Assembly: GCA_000017645.1 (NCBI GenBank) | Contig: CP000781.1 | Coordinates: 2,405,501-2,469,500, forward strand | Reading direction: 5' to 3' | Length of the DNA: 64,000 nucleotides | From: Xanthobacter autotrophicus Py2 | GTDB lineage: Bacteria > Pseudomonadota > Alphaproteobacteria > Rhizobiales > Xanthobacteraceae | The notes under the pieces: model-generated | Told to the model about the DNA's origin: nothing | The model's input: only the letters and a program-made list of their open reading frames with translations | Databases searched by the model: none | Position numbers and translations under genes: made by a program | In this document: positions 18,410-25,986 of the stretch, piece after piece | Numbering within the stretch: position 1 is the stretch's first letter | Layout of the letters: the number at the start of each line of letters is the position of its first letter

Positions 18410-18856
18410 TCAGCTCACGATGTGGCGGCTGATCTCCTCCACCGGCAGCATGACGAGGTCCTTGGCGATTTCCCCGTCCACGCGGCCCTTAACCTTGGCG
18501 CTCAGCGCGCCGCGCAGGGTGCCGAGGGCCCGCGGCGGAGCCACCAGGAGGATGCGCTCGGGCGCCGTGCCGGCCTCCACCATCACGCCGAGCCGGGCGG
18601 CCACGCGGCCGAGAAACGCGGCTTCCGCCTGCGCGTGCAGATCAGTCTCCTCCATGGCGCTGCGCGCGGTGGTGGCGGATTCATGGACCCGGCCGGGCCG
18701 GTCGGTGCCGAGGGCGGCGGTGCCGGGATGGGGTTCGTCGTAGCTTTCGAGGACGCTGAGCTGCGGGACGAGGGCGGTGCCGGCATCGGCCAGAAGGATG
18801 GCCTTGGCACCATCGCAGACCACCACCAGGCGGTGGGCCTTGTCGTGCTTCGTCAT
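18410..18856 (-). CDS. Host attachment family protein
   Basis: A 148-residue protein of the host-attachment family (first linked to plant surface attachment in Agrobacterium). It opens RLVVVCDGAKAILLADAG, and contains the block HAQAEAAFLGRVAARLGVMVEAG, followed by ILLVAPPRALGTLRGAL and VKGRVDGEIAKDLVMLPVEEI. The fold resembles the archaeal Pelota/eRF1 central domain. No signal peptide, so it is cytoplasmic, and its molecular role is unclear. It is a single gene on the minus strand. Confidence 0.85.
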   Translation of the reverse strand: MTKHDKAHRLVVVCDGAKAILLADAGTALVPQLSVLESYDEPHPGTAALGTDRPGRVHESATTARSAMEETDLHAQAEAAFLGRVAARLGVMVEAGTAPERILLVAPPRALGTLRGALSAKVKGRVDGEIAKDLVMLPVEEISRHIVS

Positions 18857-19111
18857 GTGCTGCCTCCCGTTGTTATTACGCCGACGCCTTCTTCAGTGAC
18901 GCCGGATACGACGTGATCCTGGACGCCTTGGCGCCCCGGCACCTTGATGGCGCCGCCTTGACTGTTTCGCCTTGATATGGCGTGTCCTGCGACTTTGTGA
19001 CGGCAGGGGGGCCCTTGCCGCCATCAAAGGCGCGTGAGACCATTTTCGGTACGGAAACCCCAAGCCCGCTTGGTCGTTCCAAGTCATGGGCTCAGGAGGG
19101 GAGGCCTCGCG

Positions 19112-19411
19112 ATGCCATTTCTCGTTCGTTTCCTGATGCGGCACGCGGTGATCGGCGTCGGCGTGGCCGCCGTCTTCGTCGCGCTTCTCGCTGCCTTCGA
19201 CGTGGCGCATCTGGGCACCCTGTTCGCCACCTCTCCCGATGGCCCGCTGGCGCTCATCGTGCTTACCCTGGCACTCGGCGTGACCTTCGGCAGCGTGCAG
19301 ATGGGCTTTGCCGTGATGCTCATGAGCGACAAGGACGAGCCGCCGCGCGGCCGTCGCATCCGCCTCACCCGTCTGGTGCCGCGGCTGGCGCGGGTGCATG
19401 CGGGCCGCTGA
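19112..19411 (+). CDS. Small membrane protein, unknown function
   Basis: A 99-residue protein with two predicted transmembrane helices (about residues 13-31 and 44-72) and a basic C-terminal tail. I do not recognise a named family, though similar short proteins occur in Hyphomicrobiales. The ATG at 19112 is preferred because GGAGGGGAGG lies 8-17 bases upstream. It faces the tex gene, sharing a strong terminator. Confidence 0.7.
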   Translation: MPFLVRFLMRHAVIGVGVAAVFVALLAAFDVAHLGTLFATSPDGPLALIVLTLALGVTFGSVQMGFAVMLMSDKDEPPRGRRIRLTRLVPRLARVHAGR

Positions 19412-19437
19412 GGCGGCAGTGAACCGTCAGGTCGTTG

Positions 19438-19468
19438 AAAGGCCGGGCATTGCCCGGCCTTTTCGTTT
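19438..19468. terminator. Bidirectional terminator between small membrane protein gene and tex
   Basis: AAAGGCCGGGC (19438-19448) pairs perfectly with GCCCGGCCTTT (19452-19462), followed by CGTTT. The A/T flanks make it usable on both strands. Confidence 0.85.
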
Positions 19469-19474
19469 GCGGAC

Positions 19475-21817
19475 CTACTGGCCCTTGCGCCGCAGGGCGT
19501 CGGCGAGGGCAGCGCCGAACGCGCCCTGGGCGGGCTTGTCCTTCGGCGGTGGGCTCCGGCGGGCGTCGTTCTGGCGCGGCTCATTCGGGCGCTGGTCCTG
19601 GGGACGGCCGGCGGGGGGCCGCCCGCCCGCATCGTCCTTGCGCATGGAGAGGGCGATGCGCTTGCGCTTCACATCCACTTCCACCACCCGCACCTTCACC
19701 ACGTCGCCGGCCTTCACCACCTCGTGGGGGTCCTTCACGAACCGGTCGGCCAGCGCCGAGACGTGGACCAGCCCGTCCTGGTGCACGCCGATGTCCACGA
19801 AGGCGCCAAAGGCGGCCACATTGGTCACCGTGCCTTCCAGAACCATGCCGGGCTTGAGGTCGCTCATCTCGTTGACCCCCTCGGCGAAGGTGGCGGTCTT
19901 GAACTGCGGGCGAGGGTCGCGGCCGGGTTTCTCCAGCTCGCTGAGAATGTCGCGCACCGTGGGCAGGCCGAAGCGCTCGTCCACGAAGGCACGCGGGTCC
20001 AGCGCCTTCAGCGCCGCCGTGTCGCCCATGAGGGCGCGCACGTCTCGCCCACAGGCGGCGACGATCTTCTTGGCGAGGTCATAGGCTTCCGGATGCACGG
20101 CGGAGGCATCCAGCGGCTCGGTCCCCTCGGCGATGCGCAGGAAGCCCGCGGACAGCTCGAACGTCCTTGGCCCGAGGCGCGCAACCTTCAGCAACTCCTT
20201 GCGGGTCTTGAACGGCCCCACCGTATTGCGATGGGCCACGATGGCCTCCGCCAGCGAGGCGCCGAGGCCCGACACCCGCGCCAGCAGCGAGGCGGAGGCG
20301 GTGTTGAGATCCACGCCCACGGCGTTCACCGCATCCTCCACCACCGCGTCGAGGGCCTTGGCGAGGCGGGCCTGATCCACGTCGTGCTGGTATTGGCCCA
20401 CCCCGATGGCCTTGGGCTCGATCTTCACCAACTCCGCCAGCGGGTCCTGCAGGCGGCGGGCGATGGAGACGGCGCCGCGGATCGACACGTCGATGTCCGG
20501 CATTTCGGCCGCGGCGGTGGCGGAGGCGGAATAGACCGAGGCGCCGGCCTCGCTCACCACCACCTTGATGGGGTGGGGTGGCGGCAGCATGCCAAGGAGA
20601 TCCGCCACCAGCTTGTCGGTCTCGCGGCTCGCGGTGCCGTTGCCGATGGCGATCAGCTCCACCTTGTGCTGCCGGATGAGATGGGCCAGCGTGGCGCTCG
20701 CCCCCTGCACGTCGTTGCGCGGCTGGAAGGGATAGACGGTAGAGGTGGCAATGAGCTTGCCGGTGCCGTCCACCACCGCCACCTTCACGCCGGTGCGGAT
20801 GCCGGGGTCGAGCCCCATGGTGGCGCGCGATCCGGCGGGGGCGGCCAGCAGCAGGTCCTTGAGGTTGCGGGCGAACACGCGGATGGCTTCTTCCTCCGCC
20901 CGCTCGCGCATCTCGCCCATCAGTTCCACGGTGAGGTGGAGCGAGAGCTTCACCCGCCATGCCCAGCGGGCCACCTCCAGCAGGAAGCCATCGGCGGGCG
21001 CGCCGTTGGCCAGAGGAATGGCGAAGGCTTCCGCCACGATGCGCTCGGCGGGCTTCACCGGGGTGGTGGCGTCCTCGTCCACCACCAGGTCCAGCGTCAG
21101 CGTCTCTTCGTTGCGGCCGCGCAGCATGGCGAGCACGCGGTGGCTGGGGGCGGTGGCCCATTTTTCCGAATGGTCGAAATAGTCACGGAACTTGGCGCCC
21201 GCCTCCTCCTTGCCCTCGGCCACCCTGGCCTTAAGCACGGCATTGGCCTTCAGATGCGCGCGCAGGCGGCCCACCAGTTCCGCATTCTCCGCGAAAGTCT
21301 CCACCAGGATGTCGCGGGCGCCGTCCAGCGCCGCCTTGATGTCTACCACCTGCTCGTTGAGGTACGCCGCCGCGCGCTCGGCGGGGGCGACGGACCGGTC
21401 GGCGAGGAGGGCCTCGGCCAGCGGCCCCAGCCCCTTCTCGCGGGCGATCTCCGCCTTGGTGCGTCGCTTAGGCTTGTAGGGGAGGTAGAGGTCCTCCAGC
21501 TCCGCCTTGGTGGTGGCGGCGTCGATCTTGCCGCGCAATTCGTCGGAAAGCTTGCCCTGCCCGTCGATGGAGGACAGCACGGCGGCGCGCCGCGCCTCCA
21601 GCTCGCGCAGGTAGGACAGGCGTTCTTCCAGGGTGCGCAGCTGGGTGTCGTCGAGGCCGCCCGTGACCTCCTTGCGGTAGCGGGCGATGAAGGGAACCGT
21701 GGCGCCTTCGTCGATGAGGGACACGGCCGCGCTGACCTGCGCCGGCCGGGCGCTGATCTCGGCGGCGATGATGCGGGCGATGGTCTCGCTCATTCCCTGC
21801 GGTGCGGCGGCAGCCAT
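19475..21817 (-). CDS. tex: Tex-family S1 RNA-binding transcription accessory protein
   Basis: A 780-residue Tex protein. It has the N-terminal helical Tex domain with [27 protein letters not shown], a YqgF/RNase H-like domain ([22 protein letters not shown]), helix-hairpin-helix motifs ([27 protein letters not shown]), and a C-terminal S1 domain ([35 protein letters not shown]). The tail after the S1 domain is charged and low-complexity. Tex binds nucleic acids and affects transcription and virulence genes in several bacteria. The start at 21817 follows AAGGAGAGC; a longer upstream reading has no family support. Confidence 0.95.
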   Translation of the reverse strand: MAAAAPQGMSETIARIIAAEISARPAQVSAAVSLIDEGATVPFIARYRKEVTGGLDDTQLRTLEERLSYLRELEARRAAVLSSIDGQGKLSDELRGKIDAATTKAELEDLYLPYKPKRRTKAEIAREKGLGPLAEALLADRSVAPAERAAAYLNEQVVDIKAALDGARDILVETFAENAELVGRLRAHLKANAVLKARVAEGKEEAGAKFRDYFDHSEKWATAPSHRVLAMLRGRNEETLTLDLVVDEDATTPVKPAERIVAEAFAIPLANGAPADGFLLEVARWAWRVKLSLHLTVELMGEMRERAEEEAIRVFARNLKDLLLAAPAGSRATMGLDPGIRTGVKVAVVDGTGKLIATSTVYPFQPRNDVQGASATLAHLIRQHKVELIAIGNGTASRETDKLVADLLGMLPPPHPIKVVVSEAGASVYSASATAAAEMPDIDVSIRGAVSIARRLQDPLAELVKIEPKAIGVGQYQHDVDQARLAKALDAVVEDAVNAVGVDLNTASASLLARVSGLGASLAEAIVAHRNTVGPFKTRKELLKVARLGPRTFELSAGFLRIAEGTEPLDASAVHPEAYDLAKKIVAACGRDVRALMGDTAALKALDPRAFVDERFGLPTVRDILSELEKPGRDPRPQFKTATFAEGVNEMSDLKPGMVLEGTVTNVAAFGAFVDIGVHQDGLVHVSALADRFVKDPHEVVKAGDVVKVRVVEVDVKRKRIALSMRKDDAGGRPPAGRPQDQRPNEPRQNDARRSPPPKDKPAQGAFGAALADALRRKGQ

Positions 21818-21933
21818 GGGCTCTCCTTCGGAATCGGGGCACGCCCCATACCGGACCAACGGGACGCTGTCACGATGCGGTAACCAGGCCCCGCCGTCCG
21901 CGGTGGAAAAGCGTCTCGGAGCTGCGATCACTC

Positions 21934-22046
21934 CCGTCATGGCCGGGCTTGTCCCGGGCATCTACGCCGAACCGCTTGGGACAGGATGTGAAAGTATTTC
22001 CCAGCCTCTCCGAGTGGATGGCCGGGACAAGCCCGGCCATGACGGC
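21934..22046. repeat. Paired palindromic repeat (REP/BIME-like)
   Basis: Two roughly 32-base units in inverted orientation (21934-21965 and 22014-22046), with the shared core CATGGCCGGGCTTGTCCCGG, flank a roughly 48-base spacer. Each unit is itself palindromic. The unit matches the layout of the elements at 25132-25162 and 25659-25689, and a half copy at 39336-39356, so it belongs to a dispersed family. Confidence 0.75.
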
Positions 22047-22102
22047 GCTAAAGTTCAGGATGGGGTAACGAGCGCCCATCCTGGGAATGCTTGATCAGTC
22101 TG

Positions 22103-22432
22103 TCAGAACAGGTTCAGGCCCGGCGGCAGGGCAAGGCCGCCGGTGAGGCTCTTCATCTTCTCCTGCATCACCCGCTCGGCCTTGACGCGAGCATCGCCCA
22201 GGGCGGCGACGAGGAGGTCTTCCAGGATCTCCACCTCATCGGGCTTCACGAGGGAGGGGTCGATGCGCACGGCCTTGCATTCGCCCTTGGCGGTGACGCG
22301 CACGGTGACCAGGCCGCCGCCGGAGGCGCCTTCCACCTCGACCTGCTCCAGTTCCGCCTGCATCTGCTGCATGCGGTCCTGAAGCTCCTTGGCCTGCTTC
22401 ATCATCCCCATCAGGTCGCGCATGGACTTCAT
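22103..22432 (-). CDS. ybaB: YbaB/EbfC nucleoid-associated protein
   Basis: A 109-residue DNA-binding protein of the YbaB/EbfC family. It starts [21 protein letters not shown], followed by the beta segment [29 protein letters not shown] and a helix [22 protein letters not shown]. The Gly-Met-rich helix pair is the tweezer-like dimer fold. It lies directly downstream of dnaX, the standard dnaX-ybaB-recR arrangement, but recR is not present next to it; the REP pair and tex follow instead. Confidence 0.95.
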   Translation of the reverse strand: MKSMRDLMGMMKQAKELQDRMQQMQAELEQVEVEGASGGGLVTVRVTAKGECKAVRIDPSLVKPDEVEILEDLLVAALGDARVKAERVMQEKMKSLTGGLALPPGLNLF

Positions 22433-22477
22433 CTCCCTGTCATGGCGCGCGGCGGCGCTCGGCGCCGCGCGGACCGA

Positions 22478-24346
22478 TCAATATTCGAGTTCGTCGTCGG
22501 CCCCGGGGCCGGCATAAAGGTCTTCTTCCGAGGGGGCGAGCACCTCGGTGTCGATGGGCGCTTCCTCGCGGGTCCGCACGTCAACCACCTCGGCGCCGGG
22601 GAAGCGGGCGAGCACGGCGGCCACCAGCGGATGGGCCTTGATGCCCTCCTCCCGCTCGGCCTTCACTGCCGCATTCTCCTCCGCCAAGGTCGGTCCGCCC
22701 GCCTGCGAGGAGACGGAGACCAGCCAGCGCCGGCCGGTCCAGTCCGAGAGCTTGCGGGAGAGGTCCTGAATGACGCTGGCGGGAGCGCCGGGTACCAGCG
22801 CCACCTCGATGCGGCCCTCCTCCACATGCACCGGACGCAGCGATGTCTCGACCGCGTGCTTCAGGGCCAGATCGCGCTTGGCAGCAACGTACTGCGCCAC
22901 GTCGGCAAGGCTGGCGAGGCGGGGACCCGCCGCCGGAGCCGCCACGGCCGCCACCGGCGCGGGCCGCATCTGCGGCCGGGCCTCGACGGGACGGGGAGCG
23001 AGGGACAGCCGTGCACCGCCGCCGCCGCCTCCACCGCCGCCGCCAGAGGGGGCGGAGGGCGGAGCCGGGGCGTCGGTAACAGGCTGGCCTTTCAGGCGCC
23101 GCAGGGCTTCGTCCGGGGTGGGCAGATCGGTGGCGTAGCCGAGGCGCACCAGCGCCATTTCCGCCGCCTGGGCGGGCTTGGGAGCCTGCTGCACCTCGCC
23201 GATGCCCTTGGTGAGCATCTGCCACGCCCGCGCCAGCACCCGCATGGACAGGCCCTGCGCCATCTCCAACCCGCGCACCCGTTCGGCTTCCACGAGGGCT
23301 GCATCTTGCGCCGCGTCGGGCATGATCTTGAGGCGGGTGACCAGATGGGTGAATTCGGCCAGATCCGTGAGGATCACCGCCGGATCGGCGCCGGCATCAT
23401 ACTGATCACGGAATTCAGCGAGCGCGCGGGCCATCTCGCCCTTCATCAGCGCCTCGAACAGGTCGATGACGCGGCCCTTGTCGGCAAGGCCCAGCAGCCG
23501 CCGCACCTCTTCCGCGCCCACCGCGCCGCCGCCATGGGCGATGGCCTGGTCGAGCAGGGAGAGGCTGTCGCGCACCGAGCCTTCCGCCGCCCGCGCCACG
23601 ATGGCGAGCGCCTCCGGCTCGATGGTGACGCCTTCCTTGGCGCAGATGCCGGCGAGGTGCGCCGCCAGCTCGCCGGCCTCCACGCGCCGCAGGTCGAAGC
23701 GCTGGCAGCGCGACAGCACGGTGACCGGCACCTTGCGGATCTCGGTGGTGGCGAAGATGAACTTCACATGCTCCGGCGGCTCTTCCAGCGTCTTCAACAG
23801 GCCGTTGAAGGCCGCCGTGGAGAGCATGTGCACTTCGTCGATGATGTAGACCTTGTAGCGCGCCATCACCGGGCGGTAGCGGGCGCTCTCGATGATCTCG
23901 CGGATGTCGTTGATGGAGGTATTGGACGCCGCATCCATCTCCATCACGTCCACATGGCGGGATTCGATGATGTCGCGGCACTGCTTGCCCATGACCGAGA
24001 GATCGAGGCTGGGCCCGCCGGCGCTGCCATCCATTGGCTCGTAGTTCAGCGCGCGGGCGAGGATGCGCGCGGTGGTGGTCTTGCCCACGCCGCGCACGCC
24101 GGTGAGGATATAGGCCTGCGCGATGCGCCCGGAGGAGAAGGCATTCCGCAGGGTGCGGACCATGGCCTCCTGGCCGATGAGGTCCGTGAAATTCTGCGGG
24201 CGGTATTTGCGTGCCAGCACCCGATAGGCGGCGGGGGCCTCCGGGGGCGGAGCCGGACGCGCGGGGGCGGACGGGGCGCCGAGGTCGAGGCCTAGCCCCG
24301 GATTCGGCCCGTCATCGTCCTGGTGCGCGTGGGTGTCCTCGCTCAT
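22478..24346 (-). CDS. dnaX: DNA polymerase III subunits gamma/tau
   Basis: A 622-residue clamp-loader ATPase. After a roughly 35-residue acidic/Pro-rich N-terminal extension comes YRVLARKYRPQNFTDLIGQ. Walker A is GVRGVGKTTTARI, the zinc-binding cysteine region seems reduced (only C in MGKQCRDIIESRH is obvious), Walker B is YIIDEVHMLS, and the SRC motif is VLSRCQRFDLRR. Domain III is followed by a run of about ten glycines, then the tau-specific C-terminal region. It is flanked by ybaB downstream and by ffs upstream, a conserved order. Confidence 0.96.
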   Translation of the reverse strand: MSEDTHAHQDDDGPNPGLGLDLGAPSAPARPAPPPEAPAAYRVLARKYRPQNFTDLIGQEAMVRTLRNAFSSGRIAQAYILTGVRGVGKTTTARILARALNYEPMDGSAGGPSLDLSVMGKQCRDIIESRHVDVMEMDAASNTSINDIREIIESARYRPVMARYKVYIIDEVHMLSTAAFNGLLKTLEEPPEHVKFIFATTEIRKVPVTVLSRCQRFDLRRVEAGELAAHLAGICAKEGVTIEPEALAIVARAAEGSVRDSLSLLDQAIAHGGGAVGAEEVRRLLGLADKGRVIDLFEALMKGEMARALAEFRDQYDAGADPAVILTDLAEFTHLVTRLKIMPDAAQDAALVEAERVRGLEMAQGLSMRVLARAWQMLTKGIGEVQQAPKPAQAAEMALVRLGYATDLPTPDEALRRLKGQPVTDAPAPPSAPSGGGGGGGGGGARLSLAPRPVEARPQMRPAPVAAVAAPAAGPRLASLADVAQYVAAKRDLALKHAVETSLRPVHVEEGRIEVALVPGAPASVIQDLSRKLSDWTGRRWLVSVSSQAGGPTLAEENAAVKAEREEGIKAHPLVAAVLARFPGAEVVDVRTREEAPIDTEVLAPSEEDLYAGPGADDELEY

Positions 24347-24484
24347 GAAGCTGCCTTTGGGGATGTGCAGGGGGTGCCTGCCCTAGGATGCACCTGCCCC
24401 ATACATAGCATCGCGGTCGCCCGCGTCGATGGGCGGGCCGGCAAAACGCCGCCGGCCGCGCTTATGCAACGGGCCTACGGCGCC

Positions 24485-24748
24485 TCACTTGGCCTTGGGG
24501 GCCTCGGTCTTCGGGGCATCCGCCTTCGGCGCGTCGGCCTTGGGGGCTTCCGCGGCGGGGACGCGGATGCAGACGTAGCGACGGTAACCCTCGGCCACGG
24601 CTTCCTTGTGCTTGGCATCGAGCCGGGCGGGCACGTTCTTTGCGATGGCGGCCTTGCAGGCCTCCTCGGTGGGATAGGAAGTGTCGCGGTTGACCACCGC
24701 TTCCGGCTTGACGAGGGCGCTGAGGACGAGGACGACGACGACCCACAT
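24485..24748 (-). CDS. Small exported protein with Ala-Pro-Lys repeat tail
   Basis: An 87-residue protein of unknown function. A hydrophobic N-terminus (VVVVLVLSALV, residues 3-13) looks like a signal peptide or membrane anchor. The middle contains two cysteines (EEACKAA and RYVCIRV). The last roughly 23 residues are A-(A/D)-(A)-PK repeats (AEAPKADAPKADAPKTEAPK). The ATG at 24748 follows AAGGAGGCTCCC, a strong ribosome-binding site. It lies between dnaX and ffs. Confidence 0.7.
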   Translation of the reverse strand: MWVVVVLVLSALVKPEAVVNRDTSYPTEEACKAAIAKNVPARLDAKHKEAVAEGYRRYVCIRVPAAEAPKADAPKADAPKTEAPKAK

Positions 24749-24965
24749 GGGAGCCTCCTTGGAACGGTGGCTTGTCTTATCCCCAAATCCGAACCGGATT
24801 GCGACCGGGGCGCGGCAATTCACAGGGCGAGGGGAGGCGGGGCGGGGAAGCGCCAACGCCCGAGTCGCAACGCCCAAGCCGTAACGCCCAGACTCCTCAC
24901 GCCAAAGACCCCCCGCGCACCGGGACGGCGCTGCGGGCGGGACCTTGCGATGCGAGGATCGAGAG

Positions 24966-25064
24966 GTGGGAGGCTGGACGAAGACCCGAGTCGGGCTCGT
25001 TGGGGCTGCTTCCTTCCGGACCTGACCCGGTTGGCGAGTGGCTCGTCCACCGCCAACCTCCCGC
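24966..25064 (-). ncRNA. ffs: Signal recognition particle RNA (small, 4.5S type)
   Basis: On the minus strand the sequence contains the domain IV signature GGTCAGGTCCGGAAGGAAGC, with the GGAA tetraloop and the CAGG/AGCA asymmetric loop bound by Ffh. The ends pair: GGGAGGTTGG (from 25062) with CCAGCCTCCC (to 24968), and GGACGAG with CTTCGTCC inside. This gives a single hairpin of about 95-99 nt, the small bacterial SRP RNA. It is located upstream of dnaX on the same strand, as in other alphaproteobacteria. Ends are estimated from the pairing. Confidence 0.93.
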
Positions 25065-25066
25065 GG

Positions 25067-25097
25067 GTTATATGGCAGGGGCGGGGGAGGGATGCAA
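25067..25097 (-). promoter_or_regulatory. Promoter of ffs
   Basis: On the minus strand TTGCAT (25092-25097) is followed 17-19 bases later by CATATAAC (25067-25074), just upstream of the predicted RNA start at about 25063. The matching bases in the second ffs-like copy are CACATCGC, so this element is lost there. Confidence 0.6.
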
Positions 25098-25131
25098 GGG
25101 GGCGCCAAAGCCGCGTGTCTACCTCAAAAGT

Positions 25132-25162
25132 CGTCATGCTCCGGCTTGACCGGAGCATCCAT
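25132..25162 (+). repeat. Palindromic repeat, left copy beside GIY-YIG gene
   Basis: A 31-base unit whose core ATGCTCCGG-CTTGA-CCGGAGCAT (25136-25158) forms a perfect 9-bp stem. An identical 31-base copy in the same orientation lies at 25659-25689, on the other side of the GIY-YIG gene. Confidence 0.85.
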
Positions 25163-25226
25163 GGGACCGCTGGCGAAGCGGCCGGCTCAAGGTGCAATGT
25201 AGCCGCCACTGCAGCGGAGATTGAGC

Positions 25227-25523
25227 ATGGAGCGGCGCTACTTCGTCTATCTCCTCGCCAGCAAGCCCCGCGGGACGCTCTATGTGGGCGTGACCAATGA
25301 CCTGACGCGCCGCGTGTTCGAGCACCGGCTTGGAACCAGACCCGGCTTCACCAGCCGCTACCATATCCAGCGCCTCGTCTGGTTCAAGATCCACGAGACG
25401 GCGATGGCCGCCATTCAGCGCGAGAAGCGGCTGAAGGCATGGCTGCGGCAATGGAAGATCGATCTGGTGGAGAAGCACAATCCCGAATGGCGGGACCTGT
25501 TCGACGAGATCGCGCTTGGCTGA
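25227..25523 (+). CDS. GIY-YIG endonuclease domain protein (UPF0213-like)
   Basis: A 98-residue single-domain GIY-YIG protein. The motif is RYFVYLLASKPRGTLYVGVTNDLTRRV, with the variant FVY...YVG tyrosines, the Arg in the following helix and Glu in IQREKRLKAW as expected metal/catalytic positions. The C-terminal KHNPEWRDLF is typical of the small UPF0213 group. The ATG at 25227 follows GGAG with 7 bases spacing (a TTG at 25221 is less likely). Two identical palindromic repeats flank the gene and two ffs-like sequences lie outside them. Such genes are often found with palindromic repeats in rhizobial genomes, so a role in repeat mobility or repair is possible but unproven. Confidence 0.88.
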   Translation: MERRYFVYLLASKPRGTLYVGVTNDLTRRVFEHRLGTRPGFTSRYHIQRLVWFKIHETAMAAIQREKRLKAWLRQWKIDLVEKHNPEWRDLFDEIALG

Positions 25524-25564
25524 AGCATGGTCCCGCCCAGCGCGGTGCCCGGCGGGGCGATGGA

Positions 25565-25585
25565 CCCTCCGGCCAAGCCGGAGGG
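25565..25585. other. Hairpin after the GIY-YIG gene
   Basis: CCCTCCGGC-CAA-GCCGGAGGG is a perfect 9-bp stem 42 bases after the stop codon. It may act as a T-run-less terminator or belong to the local palindromic repeat family. Confidence 0.5.
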
Positions 25586-25658
25586 CGACGTTGGGGAGAA
25601 AGCGCCGTCATTGGTACGTTCCCCCTGCGCTCGTGCCGCGCTCTCCACCCCAAACCGC

Positions 25659-25689
25659 CGTCATGCTCCGGCTTGACCGGAGCATCCAT
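25659..25689 (+). repeat. Palindromic repeat, right copy beside GIY-YIG gene
   Basis: Identical over 31 bases to the unit at 25132-25162 and in the same orientation, so the GIY-YIG gene is bracketed by direct repeats of a palindrome. Core stem 25663-25685. Confidence 0.85.
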
Positions 25690-25726
25690 CGGCAGGGGGC
25701 AGGCGCTTATGTGAGGGAATAGGGAC

Positions 25727-25854
25727 GGACGAAGACCGGAGCCGGGCTGGTTGGGGCTGCTTTCGCCCAGACCTGACCCGGTTGGCGAGGGGCTCGTCCA
25801 CCGCCAACCTTCCGAGGGCGATGTGGCAGGGGAGGGGGGTGGGATGCGAGGGGA
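25727..25854 (-). pseudogene. Degenerate second copy of the SRP RNA gene and its promoter
   Basis: This stretch aligns over its full length, by eye at roughly 80-85% identity, with 24975-25103, which contains ffs. It keeps the CAGG and AGCAG segments of domain IV. The apical part reads TCTGGGCGAA instead of TCCGGAAGGA, so the GGAA tetraloop and its closing stem are lost. The outer helix is mismatched, and the -10 element CATATAAC is changed to CACATCGC. It is therefore most likely a non-functional duplicate. It borders the AT-rich island. Confidence 0.75.
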
Positions 25855-25922
25855 CTCACTTGATCACCAACACATGGTCCCGTTATTGTCTCTTCTGATA
25901 GCCGTATCCGATGCCCCACGTT

Positions 25923-25934
25923 CGAAACGTTTCG
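25923..25934. promoter_or_regulatory. Palindrome CGAAACGTTTCG upstream of the ATPase gene
   Basis: A perfect 12-base palindrome 53 bases before the start codon of the island's first gene. Its GAAACGTTTC core is like many LacI- or other HTH-regulator operators. It is the only clear regulatory-looking site before the operon. Confidence 0.5.
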
Positions 25935-25986
25935 CGTGAGCGTTCTACAGCTACGGGTCTGCCGCTTGAAGCATCGAGGGTAAATT

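Noticed and set aside
23000..23050. CCGCCGCCG run as a possible structured element
   Set aside because: It codes for the poly-glycine linker of dnaX.
25707..25919. Short frame over the second ffs-like copy
   Set aside because: Its sequence is fully explained by the duplicated SRP RNA region; no ribosome-binding site.
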